Part shown: piece after piece, positions 1 through 11,104 of the stretch
Layout: every line of letters starts with the position of its first letter
Numbering within the stretch: position 1 is the stretch's first letter
Source of the DNA: Skeletonema tropicum
Taxonomy: Eukaryota; Bacillariophyta; Thalassiosirophyceae; Thalassiosirales; Thalassiosiraceae
Reading direction: 5' to 3'
NCBI GenBank assembly: GCA_037178625.1
Contig: CM074132.1
Coordinates: 3,348,001-3,412,000 of the forward strand
Length of the DNA stretch: 64,000 bases
Translations under genes and position numbers: made by a program
The notes under the pieces: generated by a model
Database searches by the model: none
What the model was told of the DNA's origin: nothing
Seen by the model: only the letters and a program-made list of their open reading frames with translations

Positions 1-149
1 GTACAAAAGGCACATATCGCCAGGCCTAGCACGACATGTTCAATTATGGCGCGGAAGCGGTGGGAGGTGTGCCGGAGGATGTAGTGGGAGGCTTTGGAGT
101 GGGCGGAGTAGAATACTTGGTCCATTCGGGGTCGGGGGGAGGGCATCAT
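1..149 (-). CDS. 5' end of an unidentified membrane protein gene, running off the window
   Basis: On the minus strand two consecutive ATG codons (149-144) open a frame of 49 codons with no stop before the window edge. The protein starts MMPSPRPRMDQVFYSAHSK, is basic and His-rich, and then becomes hydrophobic (IIEHVVLGLAICAFC) from about residue 35, which suggests a first membrane segment or signal anchor. Only the N-terminus is present, so no family can be named. The frame could also be chance, but its codon use looks coding-like and the upstream 150-469 is AT-richer and gene-free. Confidence 0.4.
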   Translation of the reverse strand, partial: MMPSPRPRMDQVFYSAHSKASHYILRHTSHRFRAIIEHVVLGLAICAFC

Positions 150-469
150 TTTACTTTGTTTTGTGTGGTGTGATTGGTATGTAGATAGTTTGTTAGGAGT
201 ATTTTTGATGCCGTCGATTTTTGATGCCGTCGGCGGAGATGTCAATTTTTCAAATGTTGAAATACTTCGCCGGTGATTGTTAGAAAGGCTATATTGCTAA
301 GCATGCAGGAGCGGCAGCAGCCTCTTCCTATTGAGGCATTACCATTGCGGCCGCACTCTGGAGACTGATGCAATAGCACAGATTAAATTGGTGGCGTGGT
401 GCGAGGTGAAGTGTCAGTGACAACACCATAAATCATAAGTAATCATCTGCAATCTTCACGCATCTTCAA
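150..469. other. Gene-free spacer between partial gene and TIR element
   Basis: It contains short direct repeats of a motif reading ATTTTTGATGCCGTCG near 202-234 and would hold the promoter of the leftward gene. No convincing open frame was seen. The last seven bases (463-469, TCTTCAA) are the left target-site duplication of the following element. Confidence 0.4.
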
Positions 470-2475
470 TGGAGCTTGGGACTTTTGATCTATTGGCCTG
501 CGCGCTCCTCCCGCTCTTTTTTTTTGAAAAAACACATCTCACAAAGCCCTCTGCCTCGACATCAATGGAGCAGGAGTCCATATTATCACAATTGTTTCTG
601 GATATGATTCATCGGTGATACATTTTCTAGACTATATTTTGATGCAGAATCCAATGGTGTTTTCGGAAGTTTGCCAAAACTCTTAGTCACAGACGTATTT
701 GCGGCTATATCTCAGGCATCGATTTTTGGTCTATTTTGGTGGAAGCTGCAAATATTGTCGTAGGGGAAATACAATAATCGATTCATAAGGCCCCCCGCGG
801 CACTCCCTGCTTTATATTGATATAGATGACCGATATGGGTGGTCATAACGCCATGTTATCCGCCTCGGCGTTGCTAATAGGCCATGTCTCTTGAGGGTGT
901 AATATTTTTATGATTGTGAACAGATTCATGTGTGGGCATCACACCTCAATTGATGGTATTAAACTATGCAATTACACATAATATTGCACTCTCCTGCCTA
1001 AACTATTAATATAGTGTCTAGTGTCTATGTGATAACGCAAGATCAAAGCCGCTGTGCTCTTTATTATCCACTGCAGCCTGTACCATATCATTATCAACAT
1101 GTAATCTAGCAGACAAGGTAAGTGCTTGTGTGAAGGTTGCGTCTACAATGATAATACAACCATTAAAATGAGGTTTATTATATGAATGTTGTTCTACATT
1201 GTTATTATTATGTTGATTGTTGAATAGGTCGACAGGAAGACACATGTTACACCCCAGATGCGTCCAAAGACTATCTTTTCTTTAGTTGACAAACCTCCTT
1301 AGACAATGTCGCCACACCCTCCATCCAGTGCAGTACTTCTCAACAAACGATTGTCAACTCTAGTTCCAAATTGATAACTTCTACCAGAGGTTGCGTGTAT
1401 TGTTTTTGACACCCTATTCATCTCTTATTTCAACAGCAGATTCGTTCCGTGGTGGATTCATCTAGTACAGAATGCCGCCTCTTTGACTCGATGATTTACA
1501 ATGGGAATCACCGACTCCTTTCGAAGATATGGCGCAGTTATCAACACTCATGTTGCCGCTGCTGCTGAAGCTGAATAGTAAGTCACCCGATATCTCAGAT
1601 TGATTGTAAGCTTTTGTGTCCACTGAAGCCGTAGTATTGCGAGTGATGATGAAAGGAGTACCAGCAAAAGGCAACATCAATGATAGTCCATTAAAGTATA
1701 ATGCACTTCAAAAGCTTATCATATTGTTGCATGTTCCCGCAGTCCTGATCATTATCCCCTCCGTCGCTCAAAGTACACAATGCCCTCCCTCAAAGTGTTG
1801 TGTACTGATACAAGCTACCACAACAGGCCATATGCCACCTGGACCACACCGCACGGAGACGAGACGCCGCTATTTCCATCAAACCCATTCTATTGTCGTA
1901 TTGTGATTATGATCTTGCTCTATTTGTTGTAGTATCCCCACACCTCTCCTCTTGTACGTTGTGCTGTATTTGTGCGATATGACACGCGGCGTCGTTGGAC
2001 AATCAAGGGGTCTCATATCGGCGGTTCCTCACCGATGAAAACGAAACCGACTCGTCAATTATTGTTACATCATCACCACTACCGGATAGGATAGTAATGG
2101 AAGGGTGAATATGGCCAAAAGGTCCTCTGTTCATGAGTGGGCGGTGCAGTTGTTGCATTGGTATCAAAATAACGGTCACTTTTGGTAGGCGACACCCAGA
2201 ATAAAGGCTCTGGGCACTTTGACAGAAATTCCTTCACATCATGACGTCATATCGGTCCACTGAGGACATCGCAGTCGGTTGTTGGTGATGCCGGCCGACG
2301 TTCCGCTCCATACCATAGCAGCCGCCTCCGCCATGGTTCTGGTGTGCAAAATGATCTGAATTTGAAAAGTGTGTGAAACGGCTAGAAAAATGATGGACGG
2401 GACGCCCCGTTTCCCCGCTGGAGTGACCCCTGGAAAAGGCGCGCAGGCCAAGAACCCGAAATGTCCCAAGCTCCA
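470..2475 (+). mobile_element. 2.0-kb TIR DNA element, copy A (inverted partner at 55131-57139)
   Basis: The two ends read TGGAGCTTGGGAC inward and share an imperfect continuation ending in TTGGCCTGCGCGC, so the unit has terminal inverted repeats. It is flanked by a perfect 7-bp duplication TCTTCAA (463-469 and 2476-2482), as expected of transposition. The same 2 kb occurs in reverse orientation at 55131-57139 and is almost identical; the clearest differences seen are a 3-nt ATT insertion near one end and a single base around 2017. The only open frames inside are short (up to about 96 codons) and do not resemble a transposase, so this looks like a non-autonomous element moved by a partner elsewhere. 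The superfamily is not assigned. Confidence 0.8.
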
Positions 2476-2482
2476 TCTTCAA

Positions 2483-3210
2483 AATTTTATTTGATTCAGA
2501 AATTTCTATTTGAAACTTCGTTCAACCCTACATAAATAGATTTCTACCAATACGTACCCAGGAACAGTGTCGAACAAATCTCATTTCTGTTGTGAAAGAT
2601 GTGCGTGGGTTAACCCGTGGGCTGAAATAGGGAACATCCGAAAAGAGAAACGAAATGAGCTAAGAAATATGCAGTTTAAACAGGTTTAAATGTGTCTCAA
2701 CAAGTTTAAATGATTTACGAGAAAGTGGAGAAGGGAAGCGACATGGAACAATTCTGGCATAACTTCAACTGACTATGTTTCAATCAAACAAGTAATAATA
2801 ATAATAACTTTTAGAAAATTACTCAAGTTACGGAATGAAAAACATATTATGTTACTGCTACCTCGCAAACAGATGCTATCAACTTTATTTGCTGCTTGTG
2901 TTGCTGACGCGACTGAGCATTTGCATGTTTTGTTTTGACTTTGATTGACTTGAATGAAAGATCATGTCGACTCGCTACAATTCTTGGACATGAGAGAAAC
3001 TTCTTGTAGATTGATCGTCTTCTTGCAATATTTGTGCTTCTGTAAAATTTGCGTAGGTAGGCGTATCATTTTCACTATGAATTATGTACTTTAATCAACT
3101 GTCGCGTGACAAAAATGAACATAAAATAATTAAACATACATCTAGAACTTAAGATTACAACAAGACAACTTTCCCAAAGATGCGCTCGATATTTACGACT
3201 TGACAAAAAG
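2483..3210. other. AT-rich intergenic stretch
   Basis: No convincing gene, tRNA or repeat was recognised. Its right end is probably the 3' flank of the minus-strand gene that ends at 3211. Confidence 0.4.
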
Positions 3211-3783
3211 TCATATGAACATGTCCTCCTCATCTGGCAAATATTTCAGACCCAGCAAAGGACTTGGTGACCGCCCACGCCTCAGAGTGTAACCCTGTTT
3301 GAGATCCATATCGAGATCGAGCTCAAGATCGAGGCCGATGGGGTGCCTATCAGACGAAGAGTCAGAATCAAAGGATGATCCTACCTCCGTTTCGGCAGTG
3401 TTAGCCCTCTTCTTGGTCTCAGTCTGTGGCGGACTAAATGATAGCTGCCGAATTAGCTCATATGCACGGAAGCTTGTATCTTCTCCTCCGCCGCCAACCG
3501 TTTTGCGTCTGATCATCTTACTTTCTGGTGAGCACGGATTTGCTGTTGACGACGCAATGGCGCCATTGCTCCAAGACACTTGAAGAGGATTATCGGTCTT
3601 GCTAAGAGATGACTTAGTGATGATATTGCTGCCGGGGCTTCCGAGTTCGGGGGACGGCAACACATTGAAGGATGAAGATCGACGATGTGGTTTGGGCGAC
3701 GAGGTCGGAGATGACGAGTAGCTCTCGTCGGAAGACTGCCGCTGCATCTGCATCCAATACTGCCTCTGTCTGCGGGATGCCAT
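3211..3783 (-). CDS. Ser-rich hypothetical protein, 190 aa
   Basis: A complete minus-strand frame from ATG (3783) to stop (3211). The N-terminus is Gln/Arg-rich (MASRRQRQYWMQMQRQ), followed by a long Ser/Pro-rich, probably disordered region with several R-R-x-S and S-P sites that could be phosphorylated. A short helical patch (FRAYELIRQLSF, about residues 105-116) and an acidic stretch LDLELDLDMDL (about 150-160) precede a C-terminal RGRSPSPLLGLKYLPDEED. No signal peptide, membrane segment or known domain was recognised. Strong compositional bias and uninterrupted coding support a real gene, but function is unknown. The upstream 3784-3937 would hold its promoter. Confidence 0.55.
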   Translation of the reverse strand: MASRRQRQYWMQMQRQSSDESYSSSPTSSPKPHRRSSSFNVLPSPELGSPGSNIITKSSLSKTDNPLQVSWSNGAIASSTANPCSPESKMIRRKTVGGGGEDTSFRAYELIRQLSFSPPQTETKKRANTAETEVGSSFDSDSSSDRHPIGLDLELDLDMDLKQGYTLRRGRSPSPLLGLKYLPDEEDMFI

Positions 3784-3945
3784 GGTGATGTTATTGTTGC
3801 TGCTCTCGGTACTTGGTTGGTCAGGGCGTTAGACCAGCTCTCTTTGCTTGGACAGCCCTTTGCGGTTGGCCGGGTGGGTCCGGCCGGCCGTCTGCGAGCG
3901 GAAGATACAACAAATACACTCCCTTGCCACTGAACTAGAGATACC

Positions 3946-5917
3946 TAGCGTAATGGAATTTCAAAAGGGTGAAATTTCACTACTGCAACTTTCGTGAAAT
4001 TTACAGGGTGAAAGTTGCACCAATTTTGGCCAACAATGAAATTTCACAAAAATTCTGGCGCGAACGGATGGTACTGAACCAACACGTAGCACAAAAATAA
4101 CCTAAGACCCTTCATTCCACCAACCACCAAACCCCAAAGAACACCACGCACCATCCAGATGATGAGTTTGTCAACTCAGCGGAGAGTAACTCTTCACCAA
4201 AATGCTGGCGACTAACAATGCAGTATTACTTATTCCTTCGTAGTAATTCAGCTTACATGCGTGTTCCTGCATTGGCATGTACCAGATGATTTTGGGCGCG
4301 GATGGCTCTTATTTTGGGTGCGGGTATGTGCACAAATCAACTTTTTGTTCACTCTGCCGTCTACCACGCTGTCATAGTTTGCCTGGCAATAACAACAACA
4401 ATTCAATAATCTTCAACAATAATGCTTTTGACATGCGCCGCCAACGCCCTTTGTGGCATGAAGAACTCCCCCCTCAACAACCCGGCTGATCATCAGTGCA
4501 TGATGTGTGAAGGACCAATTCATGGTGCCCTTTGCGGTAAACTCTACTGTGAGGAAATTGTGGGCAACCCATCCTACAAAAACCCTGCAGGGGATCTTAA
4601 TGATCATGCAAAAACACTTGCCAACTCCCATACCGCTCTCATGTGTCTTCACTGTGTCCAACACAAGCTCACCGCTGCGGCCCCAACTGCCGATGCTGCC
4701 GTCGCTGAGCTCTAGTGGATGAGCTCGTGTTTTACTCCAAAGTTTTCTGCCCCGTGGAGACACGGATGAACCTTCTACATGACGTTGTTGTGAGCGCTCG
4801 CAAGTGTCGTGACTTTCTTCTTGTACTTCCTGGCAAGGCGGAGTATCAAAAGTATCGTAGTGAGCGCACTGCAACAAAGCAAGCTGAGTTGGATGAGCTG
4901 ATGGAGCACTTCAAGAAGGAAAATATTTGGAAGATGTTTGATGTTGTTATTGCCTTCACGCTCCCTTTCAAGGAAGCACATTTGGCTTGTTCCCGCAAGG
5001 ATATGCCACTTAGTGCTTACCCCCTCTTGGTTCAAGCGCTGCGCAATGATATTAACAAGTGTCTCACTCCCGAGTTTGATGAACTTCTTGGTCAGGGCTC
5101 AAGAGCAGAAGTTGCTGGTATGATCCGTGAACGTTTCAATATGGATGGTGTTGATCCCAGCGGACTGAAGGTTGGTTTACTCGATGAGCATCACTTGATG
5201 TGTTTCCTCTGTGACCCAAACTCTCGTGTGTGGAGGGAGTTGTTCTACCTGCAGACTAACAAGGCTGCGCTCGTAAGGAAGATGATCGAGTGGTATGTGC
5301 CTTTGGGTGAAGATGGTTCTGATGAGATGCGGAGGAGAGTTAAAAAGGATTTTGAGGACTTTGATACTCAAAACAATGACTGGTTTCATTCTTTTGACGT
5401 TCCACTTCCATCGCTTCCATCTTTGGAACAGCTGCAACAGAACAACAAGTCTTTTAGTATCAAAAATGTGGTACAGTATGTGGAATCAACTGGTGCTATT
5501 TCTGGTCGCATCACGTGGTTTGAATGTTATGCAGGATCATCTGACTTCTATCGATTGGTTGCTAAGCCTCTAATGTCTATGGGAACTGTCGGATCGATGG
5601 ATTGTGAGCGTAGGGCCAAACCTCTGAAGAACAGCATTCTTGTGAAGGATAGGAATAGGATGAAGGATCCAACTGGTGTTGCACTTCTTCGAGGGAAGGA
5701 AAACCTCCGTCATATCATGGATGCGAAGAAGATGCTTGGAAAGAAGCTTGCTGACAGTCTCTCTTAGAGTGATGTGTTGACTGCAGAGTGCAAAGTATTA
5801 CGACTATCTCAGGATAAGCTAGAGTGAAATTTAATCCCTTGAAATTTCTGAAATTTCTGAAATTTCAACCTGCAATTTTCAACCCCCTCCAAAAATGGTG
5901 AAATTCCATTACGCTAT
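3946..5917 (+). mobile_element. hAT-like DNA transposon, complete ends, broken transposase
   Basis: The left end begins TAGCGTAATGGAATTTCA and the right end is its inverted match TGAAATTCCATTACGCTA plus one base. Both are bracketed by a perfect 8-bp duplication GAGATACC (3938-3945 and 5918-5925). An 8-bp duplication and a 5' end fitting Y-A-R-N-G are hallmarks of the hAT superfamily. Subterminal copies of a GAAATTTCA motif in both orientations (about 3958-4040 and 5825-5875) are likely transposase-binding repeats. The interior carries a transposase-like coding region with at least one frame break. Confidence 0.85.
4422..5767 (+). pseudogene. hAT-like transposase, frame-shifted
   Basis: Two overlapping plus-strand frames make up the region. 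The first (4422-4715) has a Cys/His module (CMMC...HGALCG...C, then C-x2-C near its end) that looks zinc-binding, as in the N-terminal fingers of transposases. It ends just before 4716, where a second frame (about 4716-5767) continues with some 350 codons but has no usable ATG until about 4767. This second part is helical and ends with MSMGTVGSMDCERRAKPLKN, which matches the position and style of the hAT C-terminal dimerisation region (a S-x-x-C/S-E-R core). The frame change implies a dead or mis-sequenced gene. It lies inside intact hAT-type ends, which supports the assignment better than the protein alone. Confidence 0.65.
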
Positions 5918-6195
5918 GAGATACCTAGACTGCACTCCTCTTATTACCTAAAATGGGCAAGTTCAGATCCAGCTTGCCCAGTAACAGCTCCTGAATACCA
6001 TCCTAAACTAATCACTTATTTATCAGTCAAAAAAAATAATATTGTCATGAATGACCTGTGAGCGAGGGGAGCAGAAGCGAGAAGATGATGACTTTTTTTA
6101 AAATGCACATGTGGTACTCCTAACTGGGAGCCTTGGGAGCTGATCCTCAGCCATCCACTTGAAGTTGGGAAAGCAGAAACTGTCTTTTACGTCAC

Positions 6196-7461
6196 TGTGA
6201 CTTTTACTGATGAAAGGCCTTTCCCTTCAAGAGCTCCTCTCATCTCCTCTCTATCTTGTCCTCCACCAACAGCCCCACGTCACAATACAAGGCATCATCT
6301 TTGCACAGCCGGCGGGCTGGAAACGCTTCTGGCTCGCTCCGTCCTTCAATGACGAAGACAAGCAGCAAACTTTCTTGGTGGTGGATTTGATGAAGTCATT
6401 TAGTAATACTGAACATGGACTTGGAATGCATTAACAAGCCTTGAAGGACAGGGAAGAGTGGGATACCCCGTGTCTTTGTCTAGATCTTCATGAGCAGCCT
6501 GGTAGAGAAGATTCTCAATGGTTGCCAACGCAACATGATCTCACAACATTCTTCCCTCCTGAGGTCTCGGCATATTATAATGTAGGGGGTGGTAGAAAGG
6601 GTTTGCAGAATTCAAAACTGGCCAGAAATTGAAGGAAGGGACAATAAGAAAGCTTCGTGAATTTGATGTCACACAAACTCCTCTGGATTTTGTCTTCTGA
6701 CATTTTCATGCCGCACAAGCATTGATAAGCAGGTTGTATTCTGCCGTGTATGGATGCCAGATCAGAGACGAGTTTCTTTCCGTTACGTCTTCCAAGAGGC
6801 TCTGCCAAAACTTCTACCAGCTCATGCCCTCCGTCGAGTTCGCTTTACCATCTGCGATGGCGATCCGCAGCAGAATTTGGAGCTTGTGATTGCTATAGAA
6901 GAGCTATTTCCCAATGCCACACGTGGTGGATGCTCTTTTCACATGTTTGTAATCGGTTGGAACAGACATGTCTTTGCACTCCCTAAGTATTCAAATCAAG
7001 GGAAGAGGGATGCATGGAATGGATTTAAGCGTCGGATGCTGGCATGGATGTTTTCTTGGGTAAGGCCTGGATATTGTGACAGTAAAGAGGAGTATGAGAT
7101 CAGTAAATATCTCCTCCTTGCATGTCTGACAAGCAAGCATGCTCTCAAAATGGCTGGGAATGATGAATATGTGGTTGCAAGTGTTGCTAGTTTCGTCAAG
7201 AAATTTGTGTTCACAAACGAGTCAGCGTACTTACATTGTTGTCGCTCTAAAGTTTTCTGCCTCGATGCCCACTGCTCTTCACCACAAGAGGGCACCAACA
7301 ATGGTCTCAAGACAAGTGCCGCAGCAGTTAGGGCCACCCATAACCTTGACAAGGCTGCTACTGCTATGTCCAACCAAGATAGAACTAGGTCGGTCCAACT
7401 GGGTCGTCATGAAAACAAGTTTGATGGCCTCCTCTCTACTGCCACAAAAATATTATCATAG
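6196..7461 (+). pseudogene. Mutator-like (MULE) transposase remnant
   Basis: The best coding part is 6754-7461 (235 codons). It contains FTICDGDPQQNLELVIAIEE followed by LFPNATRGGCSFHMFVIGW, the D...AI..lFP.a....C..H pattern of the MULE transposase core, and later EGTNNGLK, a phrase common after that core. Upstream, 6210-6434 and 6441-6632 are short frames with a similar style (FLVVDLMKSF) that probably are decayed N-terminal parts. No full catalytic triad, zinc knuckle or TIR pair could be assembled, so this is a fragment. It sits directly beside the hAT element, as is typical of a repeat cluster. Confidence 0.55.
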
Positions 7462-7507
7462 TTCTTTTTTGACCCCGTCTTCAAGCGTCTTCGCTAAAGG
7501 TCGCACT

Positions 7508-7580
7508 TCCGCTATGATGTAGGTGGTTATCATACTTGCCTTTCACGCAGGATACCTGGGTTCGAGTCCCAGTAGCGGAA
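7508..7580 (+). tRNA. tRNA-Glu (UUC), copy 1
   Basis: It folds as a standard 73-nt tRNA: acceptor TCCGCTA/TAGCGGA with discriminator A, D arm from TGATGTAGGTGG, anticodon stem CTTGC/GCAGG with loop CTTTCAC (anticodon TTC), and T arm CTGGG-TTCGAGT-CCCAG. The sequence is of the nuclear eukaryotic tRNA-Glu type with internal A and B boxes and no intron. The CCA end is not encoded. An identical copy lies at 13094-13166. Confidence 0.93.
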
Positions 7581-7581
7581 C

Positions 7582-7590
7582 ATTTTTTAT
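7582..7590 (+). terminator. Pol III T-run after tRNA-Glu copy 1
   Basis: A run of six T starts three bases after the tRNA end, as expected for RNA polymerase III termination. Confidence 0.7.
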
Positions 7591-7614
7591 CCAGATGTGG
7601 GTTTGCCTCTTTTG

Positions 7615-7850
7615 TTATTGTACAAGCTTCAGAACAGACTCTGAGTCGAGAATGTCACAGTGATCAAGGGGAATGCTTTCCAAAGTAGAATCTTTTTGCA
7701 CGCATAGTTTATGTATGTACTTCAATATAAAATTTATAATATAAAGAGCCTGAAGATTTGGAGAAGATCCCTGCAGAAAATGGAATGAATATGAATCGAT
7801 GTGTGAATTGTTTATTTCATTTATTATGTACTGGAGAGCCACGAAGTACT
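7615..7850. repeat. Dispersed repeat copy 1 (partner at 15310-15540)
   Basis: Shares with 15310-15540 a start like CTGAG-CGAGAATGTC, a middle part with GGGAATGCTTTCCAAAGTAG against GGGATTCTTTCCAATGTAG, and an end GAATATGAATCGATGTGTGAA. The copies are diverged and of different spacing. No coding potential was recognised. It may be an old non-autonomous element. Confidence 0.55.
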
Positions 7851-8035
7851 CAACAATAATTGATCTTTTCCCTATTACTTCCTACTTCCGAGGTTGCTTG
7901 TCATTACCTACACTAACACGAACCACATCTCTGTTATAGTGTTTCTCTGTCTTTTGCATGTCCTATGTTGCGTCTTCTGGATGGGTGAATAGGGCAAAAT
8001 GAGTGTTGCTGCCAAGTCTGCTACAACTTATTAAC

Positions 8036-8290
8036 GCAATCTCTTCGCGTCCTTTTAGCTAATCTTTGCCCTACCCAGGATCTGAAAAAGTGTTATCTGG
8101 GCAAGTGAAATGTGCTCCAGAGCCCTCCAAAGGAGTTAATCTCTTTGATTCCTTTTACCTAACCTTTGTCCCCTCTCTCAGACCTTGGAATTGCTTTCAG
8201 TGAAGATCGATTTCTTCGATTCCTTTTAGCTTATCTTAGTCCTTCTCTAGAGGCCCTTGCTTAGAGAGTGTTATCTGGACCGTTGAGAAT
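8036..8290. repeat. Imperfect tandem repeat, about three units
   Basis: Three diverged units begin near 8038, 8137 and 8209 with a common core close to TTCCTTTTAGCTAATCTTTG and share GTGTTATCTGG later in the unit. Directly after follows a CT-rich tract (8298-8330) and a duplicated CTCTGGGAGAGAAGA motif, which recurs near 12990 just upstream of the second tRNA-Glu. Confidence 0.5.
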
Positions 8291-10144
8291 TGCAACTGCT
8301 CCTCTCTCCCTCTCTCCCTCTCTCTCTCTGGGAGAGAAGACGAAGTCTCTGGGAGAGAAGAGAGAAGAGCCAGTTATCTCTAGTGGATAGGTTGGAGCTT
8401 GTCACGGGCCTATGTGACTAGCAAGGTGACAAGAGGCAACACGAAGAGATGCCTGCTTGGGTTTGGAGCTGGTGTGATAGTAGTAATTTTGGTAGGTTGA
8501 AGTTGTTGTGCGTAGAAGAATCAATTATGCATTGTGAATCTGCAATTGCTGCATCCGGAGGACACCCTGCTCCTCCGTCCAAGATGTTTGTCTTTTTGGT
8601 TGAGGAAATGCGATTTCTTGACGACATCGTAAATAGCGGATTAGAGATCTCTATTTTGGCACTGCGGGCGTGCATGTGTTACAGACACAGTAGAGAATAA
8701 AAGAAGTGATACAAAGTGTAAGATATCCTTAAATCTCCTTAAGCTGCGTGGCAAGTTGCCATTCTTCAAGAGGCGGAAATGCCTGACTGTTGCATCAATC
8801 TGCTTGCCACTGCCATCAGAATTGCATATGAAGGAAACCCCTGCAGCCATCTTCTCCACCCAGAATTTGTTGAAGGCATCCGTGTTTCTTCTGCTACGAT
8901 GCATCAGGATCCAGATACGTGGAAAAAGGATAGAGGCGTGCCTCCAGTCTCTGAGGCAAGAACGCGTAAGCTTGCAAACTGACACTGGTATGCACTGAAG
9001 AAGATGCCCCAAACGTTCCTCCATTCGCGCCATTCTTTGCGCAAGCAGTTCAGTCGTTTTACACTCGCTCATCAAGATCAAGCGCATGTGATCCGACAGG
9101 TCACAGTAGAAGAAGAAGTCCATGCATTACTATAGATAGTTGTAGAGCTATCAGAGACAGTTTATGATATTTCGAGAAGAAAAGTGGCCTTGCGCTTGTT
9201 TTCTTGCTTTTCCATTGATACTGTTCGAGTTACTCGCCGACCTTGATAATTCAAGCTCATCTCTACATCGTACATCGCAGCATTTTGTTACAGGGATTTT
9301 GTCTGCCAAGACCTCCTCTTGATCATCGCCAACAGGTACTACTGATCCTTTACTGCTAACTGCATAGTCCGGCAGCCGGAAGAGGTGAATGCATCCTTAA
9401 GAGCCTTGGAGTTTGACTTGTTGAGTTTGTTGTTCTCTCTGCTCTTCTTGTTCTCGTTGTAATTTTGTGCTTCTCTGTCTCTTATATCAGTCTTGGATGC
9501 ATTTTTGAGGACCTCAACTTGACACAAACCTATCCAAACTCATCATTAACTGATTAGCATCGGACACTACTTCGTTGGTTTGAAATTGCTGGCATAACAT
9601 TCTTTGGTCTTTGATGACTTCGGACTTCGGCTTTGCTTTGGCACGTTGCACATTGTGGAGCAGGCAGATCTACTGGAAGCAATGGGATGACTCCGTGCAT
9701 TTGAGCCTTCCGCAATCATGAGCGAGGCGTTGTCAAAGTGTGTTTCCGAATGGGAGAAATTGAAGGGCATGTCTCCTCGTGATGAAGATCCAAACTTTGT
9801 GGAGGTAGGAGGTAGGACGGCATGCAGGGACAGCCTCAGTCGACTTGCTTGTGCTTTCTCAAAACACATAATCTTCTTCTAACCGTCTTCATGTGTAAGC
9901 TACATTAGACGCAAATAGCCTTAAAACGGTAACGTTTTTCATTAAGGTTAGGCAAATTTTCTTACACACAGCTGACCCTTTCTCTTTATTTAACGTCGGA
10001 ATCCATAATTTGGAAAATAACCCTAGTGGTGTCTGATTTTAAGGTTGCGTAAAAGTTACCTCCGGCTCAAGTGATAGATGGATTCGTTTTTTCCAAGCGC
10101 GCGGAGCCTCCTTCTCCTCCACGCGCGGCGCTTGTGGGCACCAC
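8291..10144. other. Repeat-rich stretch without a confident gene
   Basis: Several overlapping open frames on both strands (for example 8641-9123 minus; 8779-8982 plus; 9719-9880 plus, reading MSEALSKCVSEWEKLKGMSP) look partly protein-like, but none shows a known domain and they contradict one another. They may be remains of a transposable element or a decayed gene. No RNA gene was seen. Confidence 0.3.
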
Positions 10145-10298
10145 GAAAATGCACGTCCGGGATGTACGTCCCCTGCACGTCCACTTTCTTGTGATGTACG
10201 TCCTTGAAGGGTTATCCTTTAAATATTTATTTGGTAACTTTACTCTTATGTATAACAGCCTCATTCTACTGCTTATTGCTTATTGGTAAGTCCTATTA

Positions 10299-10417
10299 AC
10301 ACAGCCAAAGCCATTAAATAAACCTCGATTTATGAGGTGGTAGACGCAAGGATTAACCAAGCATCTAAATCCCAGTCGCTGCTTGTTGTTTTGGCAAATT
10401 GATCTCTTTCACCTCAC
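10299..10417 (+). repeat. 119-bp direct repeat, left copy
   Basis: Starts ACACAGCCAAAGCCATTAA and is repeated at 10986-11104 with only two or so changes (AAATCCCAG against AAGGCCCAG). The pair brackets the tandem array at 10479-10960. The ends do not show the TG...CA of typical LTRs. Confidence 0.85.
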
Positions 10418-10478
10418 GGTTATGGGTAGTATTCGTCTGCTTACAAGTCCAACGTAGGATAGCAGAGCGTTTCAACAT

Positions 10479-10960
10479 GTACCATCGCTTCTACTGCCGA
10501 AATCAGTCTAAGAAGTGCAAATGTGCTTGTGCCCTATCACCGCCAAACATAATGGGCCTCTAGAAGCGGCTCAAGCGCATACTGACGACGATACATACGA
10601 TTTGGTAGTTTGAGGTGCTGCCGGCCGGGCCAAGTTGGTCCTCCCAGATCAGCTACGAGGCTGTAGCATCGCTTCTACTGCAGAAATTTGTCTGAGCAGT
10701 GCAAATGTGCTTGCGTTTTATCACCGCCGAACATAATGGGCCTCTAGAAGCGGCTCAACGCTTACTGACGACGATACATACGATATGATTCGAAGTGGTG
10801 CTGCCGGCTGGGCCAACGTGGACCTCTCAGATCAGCTAAGAGGCTGTAGCATCGCTTCTACTTATACATTCCGTCTGAGCAGTGCAAATGTGCTTGTGCC
10901 CTATCACCGCCAAACATAATGGGCCTTTAGAAGCGGCTCAAGCGCATACTGACGAGGATG
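10479..10960 (+). repeat. Tandem array, about 183-bp unit, 2.6 copies
   Basis: Units start at 10479, 10663 and 10846 with GTAGCATCGCTTCTACT and carry GTGCAAATGTGCTTG, ACATAATGGGCCTCTAGAAG and a GC-rich tail. The third is truncated near 10960. No conserved open frame runs through the units, so this is probably minisatellite-like structure within the surrounding element. Confidence 0.85.
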
Positions 10961-10985
10961 TTGCTGAGACTTTATTTGAAAACAG

Positions 10986-11104
10986 ACACAGCCAAAGCCA
11001 TTAAATAAACCTCGATTTATGAGGTGGTAGACGCAAGGATTAACCAAGCATCTAAGGCCCAGTCGCTGCTTGTTGTTTTGGCAAATTGATCTCTTTCACC
11101 TCAC
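10986..11104 (+). repeat. 119-bp direct repeat, right copy
   Basis: Near-identical direct copy of 10299-10417. See that entry. Confidence 0.85.

Noticed and set aside
1616..1906. 96-codon frame inside the 2-kb element
   Set aside because: Repeated in copy B only because the whole element is; no transposase or other motif.
8298..8330. CT-rich tract as regulatory or splice element
   Set aside because: Simple low-complexity sequence without gene context.
8641..9123. 160-codon minus-strand frame, partly helical
   Set aside because: It overlaps equally plausible plus-strand frames, lacks a known domain and lies in a repeat cluster, so no confident gene call.
9719..9880. Short plus-strand frame starting MSEALSKCVSEWEKLK
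   Set aside because: Protein-like but only about 54 codons, with no partner exon or motif found.
10479..10960. CRISPR-like array
   Set aside because: Units are long and contiguous without short spacers, and the genome is eukaryotic.
10299..11104. Interpretation as a classic LTR retrotransposon
   Set aside because: The 119-bp repeats lack TG...CA ends, and no primer-binding site, polypurine tract or retroviral-type protein was found.
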